Positions 8,847-17,907 of a DNA stretch of 34,368 nt are shown here, piece after piece. The stretch comes from Gammaproteobacteria bacterium 42_54_T18. GTDB taxonomy: Bacteria > Pseudomonadota > Gammaproteobacteria > Pseudomonadales > Ketobacteraceae. The stretch lies in assembly GCA_002163245.1 (NCBI GenBank), contig MAAL01000086.1, positions 1 to 34,368 on the forward strand, written 5' to 3'. Numbering within the stretch: position 1 is the first letter of the stretch; each line of letters begins with the position of its first letter. Position numbers and translations under genes: made by a program. The notes under the pieces were generated by a model. That model was not told the origin of the DNA. It was given only the letters and a program-made list of their open reading frames with translations, and searched no databases.

Positions 8847-8953
8847 TTTGAGCTACATGCTTTAAACTGCGTACTGACGTCAAAAGAAATTCATTTCTGC
8901 CAACACCTATGCTTAAATAATATGCTGTCCACCAACAAATAACTTGTGAAGCT

Positions 8954-9976
8954 ATGCCAATAGATTGCTCTCTAACGCCAACATCACCTTTTAAGGGAGA
9001 AGTTGCTCTACCGTACTGGCAGTCACTTGTCGATGTATGTAAAGCGTGCGGATTGAAGGACAACAGTATTGAAGAAAGGGCGCCTAACGCTGTATCCGTT
9101 GAGCAATACATCGCTTTATTTAAAAAGGGTGTCGCTCACCGTGAAGATTTCGGGCTGGAAGTCGGCAAAGCCGTTAGCTTAGGAGCTCTTCCTGTATTAG
9201 GGATGATGTTATTAAGCTGTCACAACCTTGGACAAGCCCTTGAACAAATATTACGTTATGAAAGTTTGAACCATAATCTTGGCATCTCTCAAGTCACACA
9301 CAACAAGGGGGAAACGCAATATATTTGGACGCCAAATCGACTCTACCTTCCCACCCCCCACGATGAGTTATCCTTCCAGTTAACACTCAGTGTTTTTGCG
9401 AGCTTTAAAACATTCCTCCCACAACTAACTAAGGAAGAAGTTTCGATAAAGTCCGTCAATTTTATGTACCCCAAACCAAAAAATATTCAACGTTATCATA
9501 GCTTCATCAATACCAACTTAACATTTAATCAATCTTACAACTTCATCACTATTGATAGCAAAGAATTGGAGAAAGTCATAACCGAGGGAGATGCCACGTT
9601 ATTCTCTGCCTTATCCGCCCATGCTGATGACCTATTGCTTACTAAAAAAAACCAAAGAGACATCATCTGGCAACTCAAGTCAGCTTTACCTAACGCCTTG
9701 CAAAACCAAACGTTTAAAATAGAAGACATTGCTAACCAGCTAAACGTGAGCACCCGTACATTGCAGCGAAAACTCAACAATTCAGGCACAGGTTTCCAAG
9801 AAGTGCTTGATGACGTTCGCCAACAATTGGCCGAGCGTTACTTGAGGGATAGTAATTTGTCGATGAGTGAAATTGCATCATTGCTAGGATTTCAAGAACA
9901 AAGTTCCTTTAATCATGCCTTTAAGAGCTGGAATGCATTATCCCCTTCCGAGTATAGAGAGAAAAACGTAAACTAA
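8954..9976 (+). CDS. AraC-family regulator with OruR/ArgR-like sensor domain
   Basis: A 340-residue transcription factor. The N-terminal two thirds match the 'arabinose-binding AraC regulator' domain found in ornithine- and fatty-acid-responsive regulators (LGALPVLGMMLLSCHNLGQALE... region). The C-terminal ~100 residues form the two helix-turn-helix AraC domain: first HTH around IEDIANQLNVSTRTLQRKL, second around MSEIASLLGFQEQSSFNHAFK, ending LSPSEYRE. It is divergent from the hydroxylase gene and is its likely regulator; the effector is unknown. The start codon has no strong ribosome site, so the first ~10 residues are uncertain. Confidence 0.9.
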   Translation: MPIDCSLTPTSPFKGEVALPYWQSLVDVCKACGLKDNSIEERAPNAVSVEQYIALFKKGVAHREDFGLEVGKAVSLGALPVLGMMLLSCHNLGQALEQILRYESLNHNLGISQVTHNKGETQYIWTPNRLYLPTPHDELSFQLTLSVFASFKTFLPQLTKEEVSIKSVNFMYPKPKNIQRYHSFINTNLTFNQSYNFITIDSKELEKVITEGDATLFSALSAHADDLLLTKKNQRDIIWQLKSALPNALQNQTFKIEDIANQLNVSTRTLQRKLNNSGTGFQEVLDDVRQQLAERYLRDSNLSMSEIASLLGFQEQSSFNHAFKSWNALSPSEYREKNVN

Positions 9977-9991
9977 AGATCTCTACAATCA

Positions 9992-10885
9992 TTAACATTT
10001 CACAGAAAGCAGCTCTCTATCACTACAAAACACTCGTTCATCCTTTGTTATCGGATCAACAAATTCTAATTTTTTTGCCAACAACTGTAATGGTTTTGAG
10101 AAGTCATCCTCTTTTTTAGGCTGCAATATTGGGTAGACTTTATCGTTTAAAATTGGATAGCCTATTGATTGCATATGAACACGTAATTGATGTGTTTTTC
10201 CGGTAACAGGGGATAACTCAAACAATCCTTTATTTCCCGTATCATCCACACAATCAATGACCGAATGTGCATTCGTCTCACCGGAAACTATATGCATAAC
10301 AAAACGTGGATTCGATTTCTCCATTCGATTCTTTACCACCCAGTGCTTGCACAACATAGCGTCGGCACCAATGTCGGCTACCGCTTGATACGTTTTGGTA
10401 ATTTTGTGATGTTCAAACAATGTATGATAATCAGAACGAGTCTCAGGGTTCACAGAAAACAACACCAATCCCGCCGTTTCTCTATCCAACCGGTGTAACG
10501 CTTGCAAATTATCATTTTTCGTTTTACGACGAAGCCGACTTTGCAAACATTCATCCACATAATTCCCTCCTGGTGTCACCTGTAGAAAATGGGGTTTGCA
10601 GGCGACCAATATGTGTTCATCTTGAAAAATAATATGTTCTTCGAAAGGTATTACTGGCTCCTTTTCAACCTCGCGATAATAACAAACACATTGTTGTGAT
10701 CGATATAATGTACTGCTATTGATCATCTCACCATTCAACCAGTGCACCTTCCCGTCCATCAAACGTTGGCGCCAAACGCTTTCTGCGATGTACGGGAATT
10801 TCACAACAAGATAATCCAACACCGTTCCACAACCGGGGTTATGTAACGGCAAATGCACTTTTGAAGGATATTTTGATAAACCCAA
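9992..10885 (-). CDS. RluA-family RNA pseudouridine synthase
   Basis: Isomerises specific uridines in rRNA or tRNA to pseudouridine. The N-terminal ~75 residues look like a small S4-type RNA-binding region (TVLDYLVVKFPYIAESVWRQRLMDGKV). The catalytic domain shows the family block HRLDRETAGLVLF, where the Asp of HRLD is the catalytic residue, followed by KTYQAVA and the C-terminal TGKTHQLRVHM motif. Length (297) is normal. The start is TTG at 10885, only five bases after the RNase H stop codon, so the two are very probably one transcript. The exact target uridine cannot be assigned from this reading. Confidence 0.88.
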   Translation of the reverse strand: MGLSKYPSKVHLPLHNPGCGTVLDYLVVKFPYIAESVWRQRLMDGKVHWLNGEMINSSTLYRSQQCVCYYREVEKEPVIPFEEHIIFQDEHILVACKPHFLQVTPGGNYVDECLQSRLRRKTKNDNLQALHRLDRETAGLVLFSVNPETRSDYHTLFEHHKITKTYQAVADIGADAMLCKHWVVKNRMEKSNPRFVMHIVSGETNAHSVIDCVDDTGNKGLFELSPVTGKTHQLRVHMQSIGYPILNDKVYPILQPKKEDDFSKPLQLLAKKLEFVDPITKDERVFCSDRELLSVKC

Positions 10886-10890
10886 TTTAA

Positions 10891-11643
10891 TTAACCCGCA
10901 CGTAAACGCAATAACGCATTCACATCCATATCACCACTATACTTACAGTATTCAAGCTCTCGACTATCAACAGCAATCATAGTCATCCGATCTGCCAATT
11001 CATTACCCTCGATTCCAGCATGAGCCTTCACATGAAGCAATGTTAAATCATCTTTCAGACGTTCATAAAGCTCATGAGCATCTTTTATTATTTCAAGATT
11101 CTTTATTTCACCTGTTGGTTTTTTCCAGCCTTTTTTCTTCCAACCATATGCCCATAGACTAATGCAGTTAATGGAATACATGGAATCACAATAAACCGTC
11201 ACGCTTTTTTGGTTATTGATACCTTCTTCCGCGATTAACAATGATTGATATAACGCATTTAACTCGGCGGTATTATTGGTGCCATTAGGGTTAAACAATC
11301 CATACCATAATTCAGCAAGCTTACCATCTCGATACACCGCAGTTCCTGAACCGGCTTTGCCTGGATTTGGATCACAGCCACCGTCACAAAAAATCTCTAT
11401 ATCCGTATTACCCATTATTGGTAATGAGGTAACACTTTTGGTCGCATTGGCAGATTTTTTTCGAACAGCAGGACGCCCGCCTGACCCTGCAGTACCGCCA
11501 AACGCAGATTCTGCTTCGGCACGAGTAGGAAAAGATTTATATCTAGCACCAGAAAACTTATCAATAGAACGTTTACAGCTTCCCCAATCCGTAAAAATAC
11601 CGGTTTCTCTTCCGGCCCATACTACGTAAAACTTTTTTGCCAT
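10891..11643 (-). CDS. rnhA: Ribonuclease HI with N-terminal hybrid-binding domain
   Basis: Cleaves the RNA strand of RNA-DNA hybrids. The first ~48 residues (KFYVVWAGRETGIF... YKSFPTRAEAESAF) form the caulimovirus viroplasmin-like hybrid-binding domain seen in eukaryotic RNase H1 and some bacteria. A Ser/Ala-rich linker leads into the catalytic domain from about residue 77. The four acidic metal ligands are all present: Asp in IFCDGGCDPNPG, Glu in NNTAELNAL, Asp in VYCDSMYS and Asp in GNELADRM; the His of KAHAGIEGN is also kept. Length (250) fits the two-domain form. It heads a probable two-gene transcript with the pseudouridine synthase. Confidence 0.92.
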   Translation of the reverse strand: MAKKFYVVWAGRETGIFTDWGSCKRSIDKFSGARYKSFPTRAEAESAFGGTAGSGGRPAVRKKSANATKSVTSLPIMGNTDIEIFCDGGCDPNPGKAGSGTAVYRDGKLAELWYGLFNPNGTNNTAELNALYQSLLIAEEGINNQKSVTVYCDSMYSINCISLWAYGWKKKGWKKPTGEIKNLEIIKDAHELYERLKDDLTLLHVKAHAGIEGNELADRMTMIAVDSRELEYCKYSGDMDVNALLRLRAG

Positions 11644-11678
11644 GTTACTTACCTAATCCTATTCTACCGAACCCTATG

Positions 11679-12143
11679 TCAACGAAGAAAGGGCTGTATT
11701 TGTTGTGCCATTGCATCAACGATTCTTTCATGGTGGTTTTCCATGACATCCATATTTTCCATTTCATCTAATGAAAAATAACCATAAGCAGTTGTCTCAT
11801 CACTTAAGCGTAATACGCCACCTGTCACAACCACTTCAAAACACAAACCAAGAATTTGCACACTATTATCCGCATACTCTACTAACATGTGGGGATTAGA
11901 ATACACCCCCACCATTTTTCTAACTTCAACAATTAAACCTGTTTCTTCCAACACCTCACGCACACAACACTCTTCTACACTTTCACCAGGATCCAAGCGT
12001 CCACCAGGCAAACACCAACGACCGTTGTCCGTTCGCTGCGTCAATAATACCTTCTGAGCTGCATCATTATAAACAATGGCCGAACACCCAGGCTGAATAA
12101 TGCCACGTTTAGCAATTCGATCCCCATAACGAAGTATTGCCAC
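11679..12143 (-). CDS. Nudix hydrolase
   Basis: A 154-residue Nudix-fold pyrophosphohydrolase. The Nudix box is complete: GGRLDPGESVEECCVREV then LEETGL, with the REVLEE glutamates that bind magnesium. The N-terminal part (CSAIVYNDAAQKVLLTQRTDNGRWCLPGG) is typical of ADP-ribose or nucleoside-diphosphate-sugar hydrolases. The substrate is not predictable here. Translation appears to start at GTG 12143. It lies 35 bases before the RNase H gene on the same strand and may be co-transcribed with it. Confidence 0.87.
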   Translation of the reverse strand: MAILRYGDRIAKRGIIQPGCSAIVYNDAAQKVLLTQRTDNGRWCLPGGRLDPGESVEECCVREVLEETGLIVEVRKMVGVYSNPHMLVEYADNSVQILGLCFEVVVTGGVLRLSDETTAYGYFSLDEMENMDVMENHHERIVDAMAQQIQPFLR

Positions 12144-12392
12144 AATATTACCGCCCAGTATGATTATGTATTTTCGTCAAACCTCGACGGCTGTGTACGT
12201 ATTATACAGCGCGCATTTTACACCATCCCCCGCTCGCAATAACCTTCTTTATCATGTTATCGCCACCCTCCTATAACCATGCCCATTTCACGATGGCCAA
12301 ATCACCACATCCTTATCGTCCAACCGGACGACGGCAGAAAGCAGTACCTCCTATACACTGCCCGCACTTATCCAATGTAGGGACACAAACCC

Positions 12393-13784
12393 ATGAAACC
12401 GCTTAGCACCCTAGACGCAACTTTTCTTCGTATGGAGTCTACTCGCACCCCCATGCACGTTGGCGCACTACTCACATTTCGACTTCCTGCGGATGCGCCG
12501 CCAGATTTTGTTCAACAACTGACAGATAAGATGCGTGACAGCCCCTTTATGCCAGAACCCTTTGGGTTTCGTCTAGATACGTCACTACTTTCTCGTATTA
12601 CACCTGCCTGGACAGAAGCGGATGTCGATATCGATTACCACCTTCGCCATTCTGCCTTACCATACCCAGGCGGGGAACGTGAATTAGGTCAGCTGGTAGA
12701 ACGCCTACACTCCCACCCTTTGGATTTAACACGCCCACTATGGGAGTGCCACTTAATAGAAGGTCTGGAAAACAACCGTTTTGCCTTGTACTTCAAAGCG
12801 CATCATTGTGCTATTGACGGTATGGGCGCAGTGGGAATGGTGAACAAATGGTTATCAACAGACCCTCTAGACGCGAGCAGCCAAGGGCCCTGGGTTCTTG
12901 CACAAAAACCATCCGCTAATGTTGAGCGCCCCAAAACCTCTCTTGCGAAACGTTTTAGCCGACCTGTAAAAGCTGCTGCAGAGCAGGCCGTTGGTTTCAA
13001 AGAGTTACTCAAAGGCCTCAGTAAAATGGCACAAGGGCCTGATAGTGGCGCTCGAATGGCGCTAACCACACCTCGCAGCCTATTTAACAAACCTGTCACT
13101 CAACAGCGTCGTTTGGGCACTCAGATGCTTGAACTCAAACGCTTAAAGGCCCTATCGAAGCAAACCGGCACCAGTGTTAACGATGTCCTGCTAACGGTAG
13201 TTGGCAGTGCAATTCGCCGTTACTTGTTAGAGCAACAGGTAGAACAACCTACCGACGCGTCCTTACTCGCCTCAGTTCCAATGGGTTTAGCGCGTAAAGA
13301 TGGCAAAGGAGGTAATGCAGTCGCCGGATTTGTTGTGCCTCTAGGCACTGACCTTGATGAACCCATTGAACGGCTAAAGCAGATTAACCGAGTAACCACT
13401 CGCAGTAAGCAGGAAATATCCGATATGCCCTCTTCTGCACAGGGGCAATTGGCATTACTCGGATTATCGCCGTTTGTTGCTGGGCAAATGTTAGGGATTT
13501 TACCTAAAATCCCTCCACTCTTTAATTTTGTCGTTTCAAATGTGGTGCTATCAAAAGATCCACTGTATTTAATGGGGGCTGAACTCGAAGCGATGTACCC
13601 GGTATCATTCCTCTTTGACGGATACGCCCTTAACATCACACTTGTAGGATACAGTGATCATGTTGCTATTGGCTTTCTGGGGTGTCGAGAAGCAATACCA
13701 AGCCTTCAACGGTTAGCTGTGTATACAGGGGAAGCGCTTGGTGAATTAGAAAACGCTTTGGCAAACGAGCCGACAATAAGTTAA
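12393..13784 (+). CDS. Wax ester synthase/diacylglycerol acyltransferase (WS/DGAT)
   Basis: Makes wax esters from fatty alcohol and acyl-CoA, and/or triacylglycerol from diacylglycerol and acyl-CoA, for storage as lipid inclusions. The 463-residue length is normal. The N-terminal LSTLDATFLRMESTRTPMHVG, the PLWECHLIEGL block and the catalytic HHxxxDG motif (HHCAIDG, residues 137-143) are all clear. The second conserved region, SVNDVLLTVVGSAIRRYL, and the C-terminal FNFVVSNV block also match. It is a single gene with its own promoter region (12144-12392). Some bacteria carry several WS/DGAT paralogues; whether this one is the main enzyme cannot be told. Confidence 0.93.
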   Translation: MKPLSTLDATFLRMESTRTPMHVGALLTFRLPADAPPDFVQQLTDKMRDSPFMPEPFGFRLDTSLLSRITPAWTEADVDIDYHLRHSALPYPGGERELGQLVERLHSHPLDLTRPLWECHLIEGLENNRFALYFKAHHCAIDGMGAVGMVNKWLSTDPLDASSQGPWVLAQKPSANVERPKTSLAKRFSRPVKAAAEQAVGFKELLKGLSKMAQGPDSGARMALTTPRSLFNKPVTQQRRLGTQMLELKRLKALSKQTGTSVNDVLLTVVGSAIRRYLLEQQVEQPTDASLLASVPMGLARKDGKGGNAVAGFVVPLGTDLDEPIERLKQINRVTTRSKQEISDMPSSAQGQLALLGLSPFVAGQMLGILPKIPPLFNFVVSNVVLSKDPLYLMGAELEAMYPVSFLFDGYALNITLVGYSDHVAIGFLGCREAIPSLQRLAVYTGEALGELENALANEPTIS

Positions 13785-13802
13785 AGCCTCTTAACGCTTG
13801 TA

Positions 13803-15062
13803 CTACGCTGATACAGCGACCAAACGTCGGACCTCTTCAACTTGCTCCTTAGCCTCTACAAGCATCGCAATACTTTTTTCCGGGGTTAACCCCGCCTTCT
13901 CTAACTTTGAAAAAGCCATAATCGCTCCCATAGGGGGGTGAGCTGGCTTATCCTTCGCACCCAACCAAGCATGTACCTGCGCAATGATCACAATATCGGT
14001 AAGGTTTGGGCCTCCTGAACCCGAATCATATTGCCAATTCTCAGCGTTAACCAGTGCATCTATCATAACGTCAGACCAGCCCCACTTCGTCAGCATGGTC
14101 TTGCCCATATCCGCACGCAGCTCATCAACAACGTTATCCAACAAGGCTGTATCATGAATAAGCTCGGCATAACCCTCTGCGTATAACAATACTGGAATCA
14201 CCCCAACATCATGCGTTAGACCTGCCAACAACGCTTGCTCTGGATTTACCGTCCCCGTCAATTTCGCTAACGTGTGAGCAATAACAGCTACCGACTGGCT
14301 ATGCTCCCATAACGCCTGCATTCGACTCTGGAGCTTACCTAATTTGGACCCAAACAACTCCCGTAACGCGTAAATATCCACTAACTGCTTTGTTGTCGCC
14401 AATCCCATACGAACCACAGCGTCAGTGCAGGTTTCTATGGCCGAGGTTCCACGATATATGGGGCTATTTGAAGCGGAAATGACTTTCACCATCATCGCAG
14501 GATCGGCACTTATTAATCGCGTCATATCTTGCGTCGAAAAACCCTCATCTGTCATCGCTTCTCGTATATGATTTGCGACAACGGGGATACTGGGTAAATT
14601 AAACTGATTATTTGATAGATCTTGATAAAAATTTGAACGTATTAACTCCGTTGGCTCATTACTTACTGCCGTTTGTACCTCAAGTACATCAGAGCTGTCT
14701 TTCGGTGCCTCACGAACAAACTGAGCAAGTACAGCCCAATCAATGATCAGAAAAATGGCAGCTTCCAACACCTTTACATTGTATTGACGAGGCTGTAAAT
14801 GTGCTATGGGTCTCATCGCTGCGGGGGTTCCGCCCTCTATCTCATTTTGCTTGCCATCACTTGCTGTCAGCAACAGCTTACCCTGAACCAAAAAATATTC
14901 TTTGTTATCACTGGAATCCAGCTCAATAACCATTGCCTTTTTCTTATACCGCTTAATTTCATGATGAGACGCGAGCAATATCAACTGCTTATCGTTCAGT
15001 CGATTCAACGGCGTAAACTTCTTTAAAATCTTTGCCGTCAGTAAGTTAGGCGCATCTGCCAT
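13803..15062 (-). CDS. HDOD-domain signalling protein with cNMP-binding-like N-terminus
   Basis: A 419-residue cytoplasmic protein. Residues 1-120 resemble a cyclic-nucleotide-binding fold (FTPLNRLNDKQLILLASHHEIKRYKKKAMVIELD... EYFLVQGKLLLTASDG), although the phosphate-binding cassette seems degenerate. The rest is an HDOD domain, a relative of HD phosphohydrolases that usually lacks enzymatic activity and acts in signalling: LPSIPVVANHIREAM, SADPAMMVKVISASNS and LTHDVGVIPVL are the recognisable blocks. HDOD proteins often connect to motility, biofilm or c-di-GMP circuits. It is convergent with the WS/DGAT gene and has no obvious operon partner. Confidence 0.87.
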   Translation of the reverse strand: MADAPNLLTAKILKKFTPLNRLNDKQLILLASHHEIKRYKKKAMVIELDSSDNKEYFLVQGKLLLTASDGKQNEIEGGTPAAMRPIAHLQPRQYNVKVLEAAIFLIIDWAVLAQFVREAPKDSSDVLEVQTAVSNEPTELIRSNFYQDLSNNQFNLPSIPVVANHIREAMTDEGFSTQDMTRLISADPAMMVKVISASNSPIYRGTSAIETCTDAVVRMGLATTKQLVDIYALRELFGSKLGKLQSRMQALWEHSQSVAVIAHTLAKLTGTVNPEQALLAGLTHDVGVIPVLLYAEGYAELIHDTALLDNVVDELRADMGKTMLTKWGWSDVMIDALVNAENWQYDSGSGGPNLTDIVIIAQVHAWLGAKDKPAHPPMGAIMAFSKLEKAGLTPEKSIAMLVEAKEQVEEVRRLVAVSA

Positions 15063-15217
15063 GTTTTTTTAATCCGTGATATTGATTGGTTAGCTCATTT
15101 TAATGGCCACACTGGTGTGTCAAATCCATCAAACTCCTTTTAAGTATAGATACAATATAACAAACCCAGAGGAACTATTTCCCTATATAAACGTAGCTAT
15201 TTAGCACCTTAACACTG

Positions 15218-15364
15218 TCATTCCTCAACGGGGCCGCCATCCTCCTCTAGCTTTGCTCTATCGGCTTTCGATATGTAACGAGGTTTATTGGTTGGCTTTT
15301 GCTTGTCGCTGGCCTTCTTTGCTCTTTTCACAATGCTACCTTTCACTTTTTTCTTTCTGCTCAT
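15218..15364 (-). CDS. DUF2986 family small basic protein (48 aa)
   Basis: Starts MSRKKKVKGSIVKRAKKA and continues NKPRYISKADRAKLEEDG. The Lys/Arg-rich start and the NKPxYISKADRAKLE block match the short DUF2986 proteins of gammaproteobacteria, whose function is unknown; the charge suggests binding to nucleic acid or ribosome. The ATG at 15364 is preferred because it begins the family-like sequence and has GGGTGG nine bases upstream; the frame is open further to 15421, but the extra residues look unlike the family. It lies just downstream of the metallopeptidase-like gene, 67 bases away on the same strand. Confidence 0.75.
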   Translation of the reverse strand: MSRKKKVKGSIVKRAKKASDKQKPTNKPRYISKADRAKLEEDGGPVEE

Positions 15365-15431
15365 TCTAACGTGCCACCCAGCTATCAATAAAAATCGTAT
15401 TGTAAAAGTAAAGTAGACCAAACACTATCCA

Positions 15432-16394
15432 TTAAAAAGCGACAAACCCTTTTTCTTTTTGCCGAAGCCAGAGTTCCCACCCTGTTTCCATTCCACCAAT
15501 GTCACCAATATAGTTATCTCTCACCAAATATAAGCTTCGCGTGCGACTTCCACGTTTATATTCCTGCAATATCCGTAACACGAAGCTTTTTCTTGGTGGG
15601 GCAGATAATAGAAAATACAACAGCTCTCCAGAATGCGCTTGCAAATATGCATTACCAGAAACATTTTTTTTACGCCATTGACTACTGTGTAAATCAAGAA
15701 TCTCACGTAATGGCAACATATTCGCTCGATGGGACAACCTTTCCTTATTCTCTGCATGTCGCAGCATAACAAGGCGACCATCTTTTCTTTCAATTTTCTC
15801 CATTTGCTCAGCTAAACCTTCGTTTAACCATCCCGGTGTATTGGGCGCAATGGATGCAATAATGGCATGACTCGTTTCATGCTTAATCGTCTCCAAAGTG
15901 CCATTTCTATCCTCTCGCATATACACCACGATCTCATTCGTCTTAGGAAAAAAAACACCTCGTGAGTTAGATCCATTAATACCCAATTCCTTTTTTAAAT
16001 AACGCTGATAAGCATGCTTGTCTTTAAGAAGAGTAATTGAAACAGGCACTGTTTTATAAAAATCAAAAAACATTACATCATCATAAAAGCGATAAACGTT
16101 ATTCACATCTCTTTTAATTCGCAACGTCTCTTGATCAGTTAGCTTCACACCCTGCACTCGGATCGTAATATCAAAACGCTGCCACGAAGAGGGGGTTATA
16201 TTTAGCGTCACCTTTTCCTTTTTAGTACTTTTCTTAGCATTTCCCTGCAATACTGGCCGAGCACTATCATCAAAATGGACTCGACCCTTATCATCCACCC
16301 AACGATAAATATCGCTATATGCAACCCCAGAAAGCATAACCAAAAAACAGAACGTCATACTCTGTATACAAGCTATGTACCTATTATGCACCAT
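15432..16394 (-). CDS. Secreted DUF4124 protein with gluzincin-type peptidase domain
   Basis: A 320-residue exported protein. A signal peptide (MTFCFLVMLSGVAYS, from the second Met at residue 13, or the whole 28-residue start) is followed by a DUF4124 module (DIYRWVDDKGRVHFDD), a short domain common in periplasmic proteins. The rest resembles the 'peptidase MA' family of metalloproteases: the zinc motif HETSH (HExxH) in IKHETSHAIIAS, and a downstream Glu in WLNEGLAEQME as third ligand. The C-terminus (GGMETGWELWLRQKE) is typical of such DUF4124-peptidase proteins. Substrate unknown. Translation could begin at 16394 or 16358. Confidence 0.82.
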   Translation of the reverse strand: MVHNRYIACIQSMTFCFLVMLSGVAYSDIYRWVDDKGRVHFDDSARPVLQGNAKKSTKKEKVTLNITPSSWQRFDITIRVQGVKLTDQETLRIKRDVNNVYRFYDDVMFFDFYKTVPVSITLLKDKHAYQRYLKKELGINGSNSRGVFFPKTNEIVVYMREDRNGTLETIKHETSHAIIASIAPNTPGWLNEGLAEQMEKIERKDGRLVMLRHAENKERLSHRANMLPLREILDLHSSQWRKKNVSGNAYLQAHSGELLYFLLSAPPRKSFVLRILQEYKRGSRTRSLYLVRDNYIGDIGGMETGWELWLRQKEKGFVAF

Positions 16395-16472
16395 CGTTCC
16401 ATTTTATTCTCATCACAGGTAATCTATGGATAGTCCGCTTTGCTTACTACATTCAATAATAGGTGAAACACC

Positions 16473-17891
16473 ATGAACAACAATAACATTTGCCATGCCT
16501 TTGATGCAGATATTTTACAAGATCATGACGCTGTAGGGCTAGCTAACCTATTAAAAGCAAAAGAAATATCACAAGAAGAAGTGGTTAAGGCTGCCATTAA
16601 AAGAGCTGAAAAAATTGATCCTCATTTAAATGCCGTGGAATTTGATTGTTATGATCACGCCTTAAAGCAATCCCGGTTCTCTCCTAACCCAGGGTACTTT
16701 TCAGGTGTACCCACCTTCATTAAAGACAATACCCCCGTGCAAGGCATGCCAACGAATCACGGCTCTGCAGCGATAAACTCTGCACCAGCAGAAGAACACG
16801 GCCCTTACGCCAAACAATACCTTGATCAGGGATTCGCATTATTGGGTAAAAGTACCCTGCCTGAATTTGGTTTTAATGCCACCACTGAACCCGCCCATAA
16901 AGAGCCGACAAGAAACCCTTGGAACACGGATTATTCCACAGGTGCATCATCCGGTGGTGCGGCGGCCCTTGTTGCATCTGGTGTTGTTCCCATTGCGCAT
17001 GCGAACGATGGCGGAGGCTCCATAAGAATTCCAGCCGCCTGTTGCGGATTGATCGGATTAAAACCCAGCCGAGGTAGGCATGTGTTATCCGACCAATCAA
17101 AATCATTACCGCTTAACATTGTTAGTGAAGGTATTGTCAGCCGAAGTGTCAGAGATACCGCATACTTTCATGCAGAGGCAGAGAAGTATTATCGCAATAA
17201 AAAGCTACCCCCCATTGGATTGGTAGAAGGCCCTGGAAAAAAACGCCTTCAAATTGGTTATGTTGCAGATTCTATTACGGGCCACCCAACCGATGACCAA
17301 ACACGAAAAACATTAGAAGAAACAGTCGCTTTACTGGACACTCTAGGCCACCACGTAGAAACAATGCCCTTACCGATCGAGCCCTCGTTTATTGAAGACT
17401 TTAGTTTATATTGGGCAATGCTTGCATTTCTTACCCAAAAAACGGGCAAGCTGATTATGGATCCCAGTTTTGATGCATCAAAACTGGGCGCATTAAGTCT
17501 TGGCCTTGGGAATATGTATAAGAAAAAATTTTACAAAACCCCATTATTTCTTTATCGTCTCAAAAAAACCTATGACGACTATGCGAAAGCATTTTCCGGT
17601 TTTGACATTGTGCTAACGCCAGTACTTGCGCAAACACCAGTAAAACTAGGACACATTAGCCCAACGGTACCCTTCGATGAATTATTTGATCGTTTAATGC
17701 GCTACGTGAGTTTTACTCCCCTTGCGAACACATCAGGGGCACCCGCGATATCTCTACCGATGAGCGCCACTGAGAACAATTTAGCGATCTCTATGCAATT
17801 TGCTGCTAATCATGGTCGAGAAAAAGTGCTATTAGAATTAGCGTACGAGATTGAAGAAGCAAAACCGTGGCGAAAAATTCATAATTTATAA
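16473..17891 (+). CDS. Amidase-signature family hydrolase
   Basis: A 472-residue cytoplasmic amidase with the Ser-cisSer-Lys triad: Lys84 in TFIKDN, the cis-Ser in STGASSGGAAAL (about residue 159) and nucleophile Ser183 in NDGGGSIRIPAACCG. The family hydrolyses a wide range of amides (including fatty-acid amides and 6-aminohexanoate dimers), and also includes GatA; there is no GatB/GatC here, so a catabolic or detoxifying amidase is more likely. The stop codon is 16 bases before the start of the BASS transporter gene, which points to an uptake-plus-hydrolysis pair. Confidence 0.9.
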   Translation: MNNNNICHAFDADILQDHDAVGLANLLKAKEISQEEVVKAAIKRAEKIDPHLNAVEFDCYDHALKQSRFSPNPGYFSGVPTFIKDNTPVQGMPTNHGSAAINSAPAEEHGPYAKQYLDQGFALLGKSTLPEFGFNATTEPAHKEPTRNPWNTDYSTGASSGGAAALVASGVVPIAHANDGGGSIRIPAACCGLIGLKPSRGRHVLSDQSKSLPLNIVSEGIVSRSVRDTAYFHAEAEKYYRNKKLPPIGLVEGPGKKRLQIGYVADSITGHPTDDQTRKTLEETVALLDTLGHHVETMPLPIEPSFIEDFSLYWAMLAFLTQKTGKLIMDPSFDASKLGALSLGLGNMYKKKFYKTPLFLYRLKKTYDDYAKAFSGFDIVLTPVLAQTPVKLGHISPTVPFDELFDRLMRYVSFTPLANTSGAPAISLPMSATENNLAISMQFAANHGREKVLLELAYEIEEAKPWRKIHNL

Positions 17892-17907
17892 CATTAAGAA
17901 TATCACT

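Noticed and set aside
11276-11629. Plus-strand 117-codon frame inside the RNase H gene
   Set aside because: It is antisense to the conserved RNase H domains, is Pro/Ser rich and has no ribosome site.
13220-13639. Minus-strand 139-codon frame inside the WS/DGAT gene
   Set aside because: It is the antisense shadow of a clear WS/DGAT coding region.
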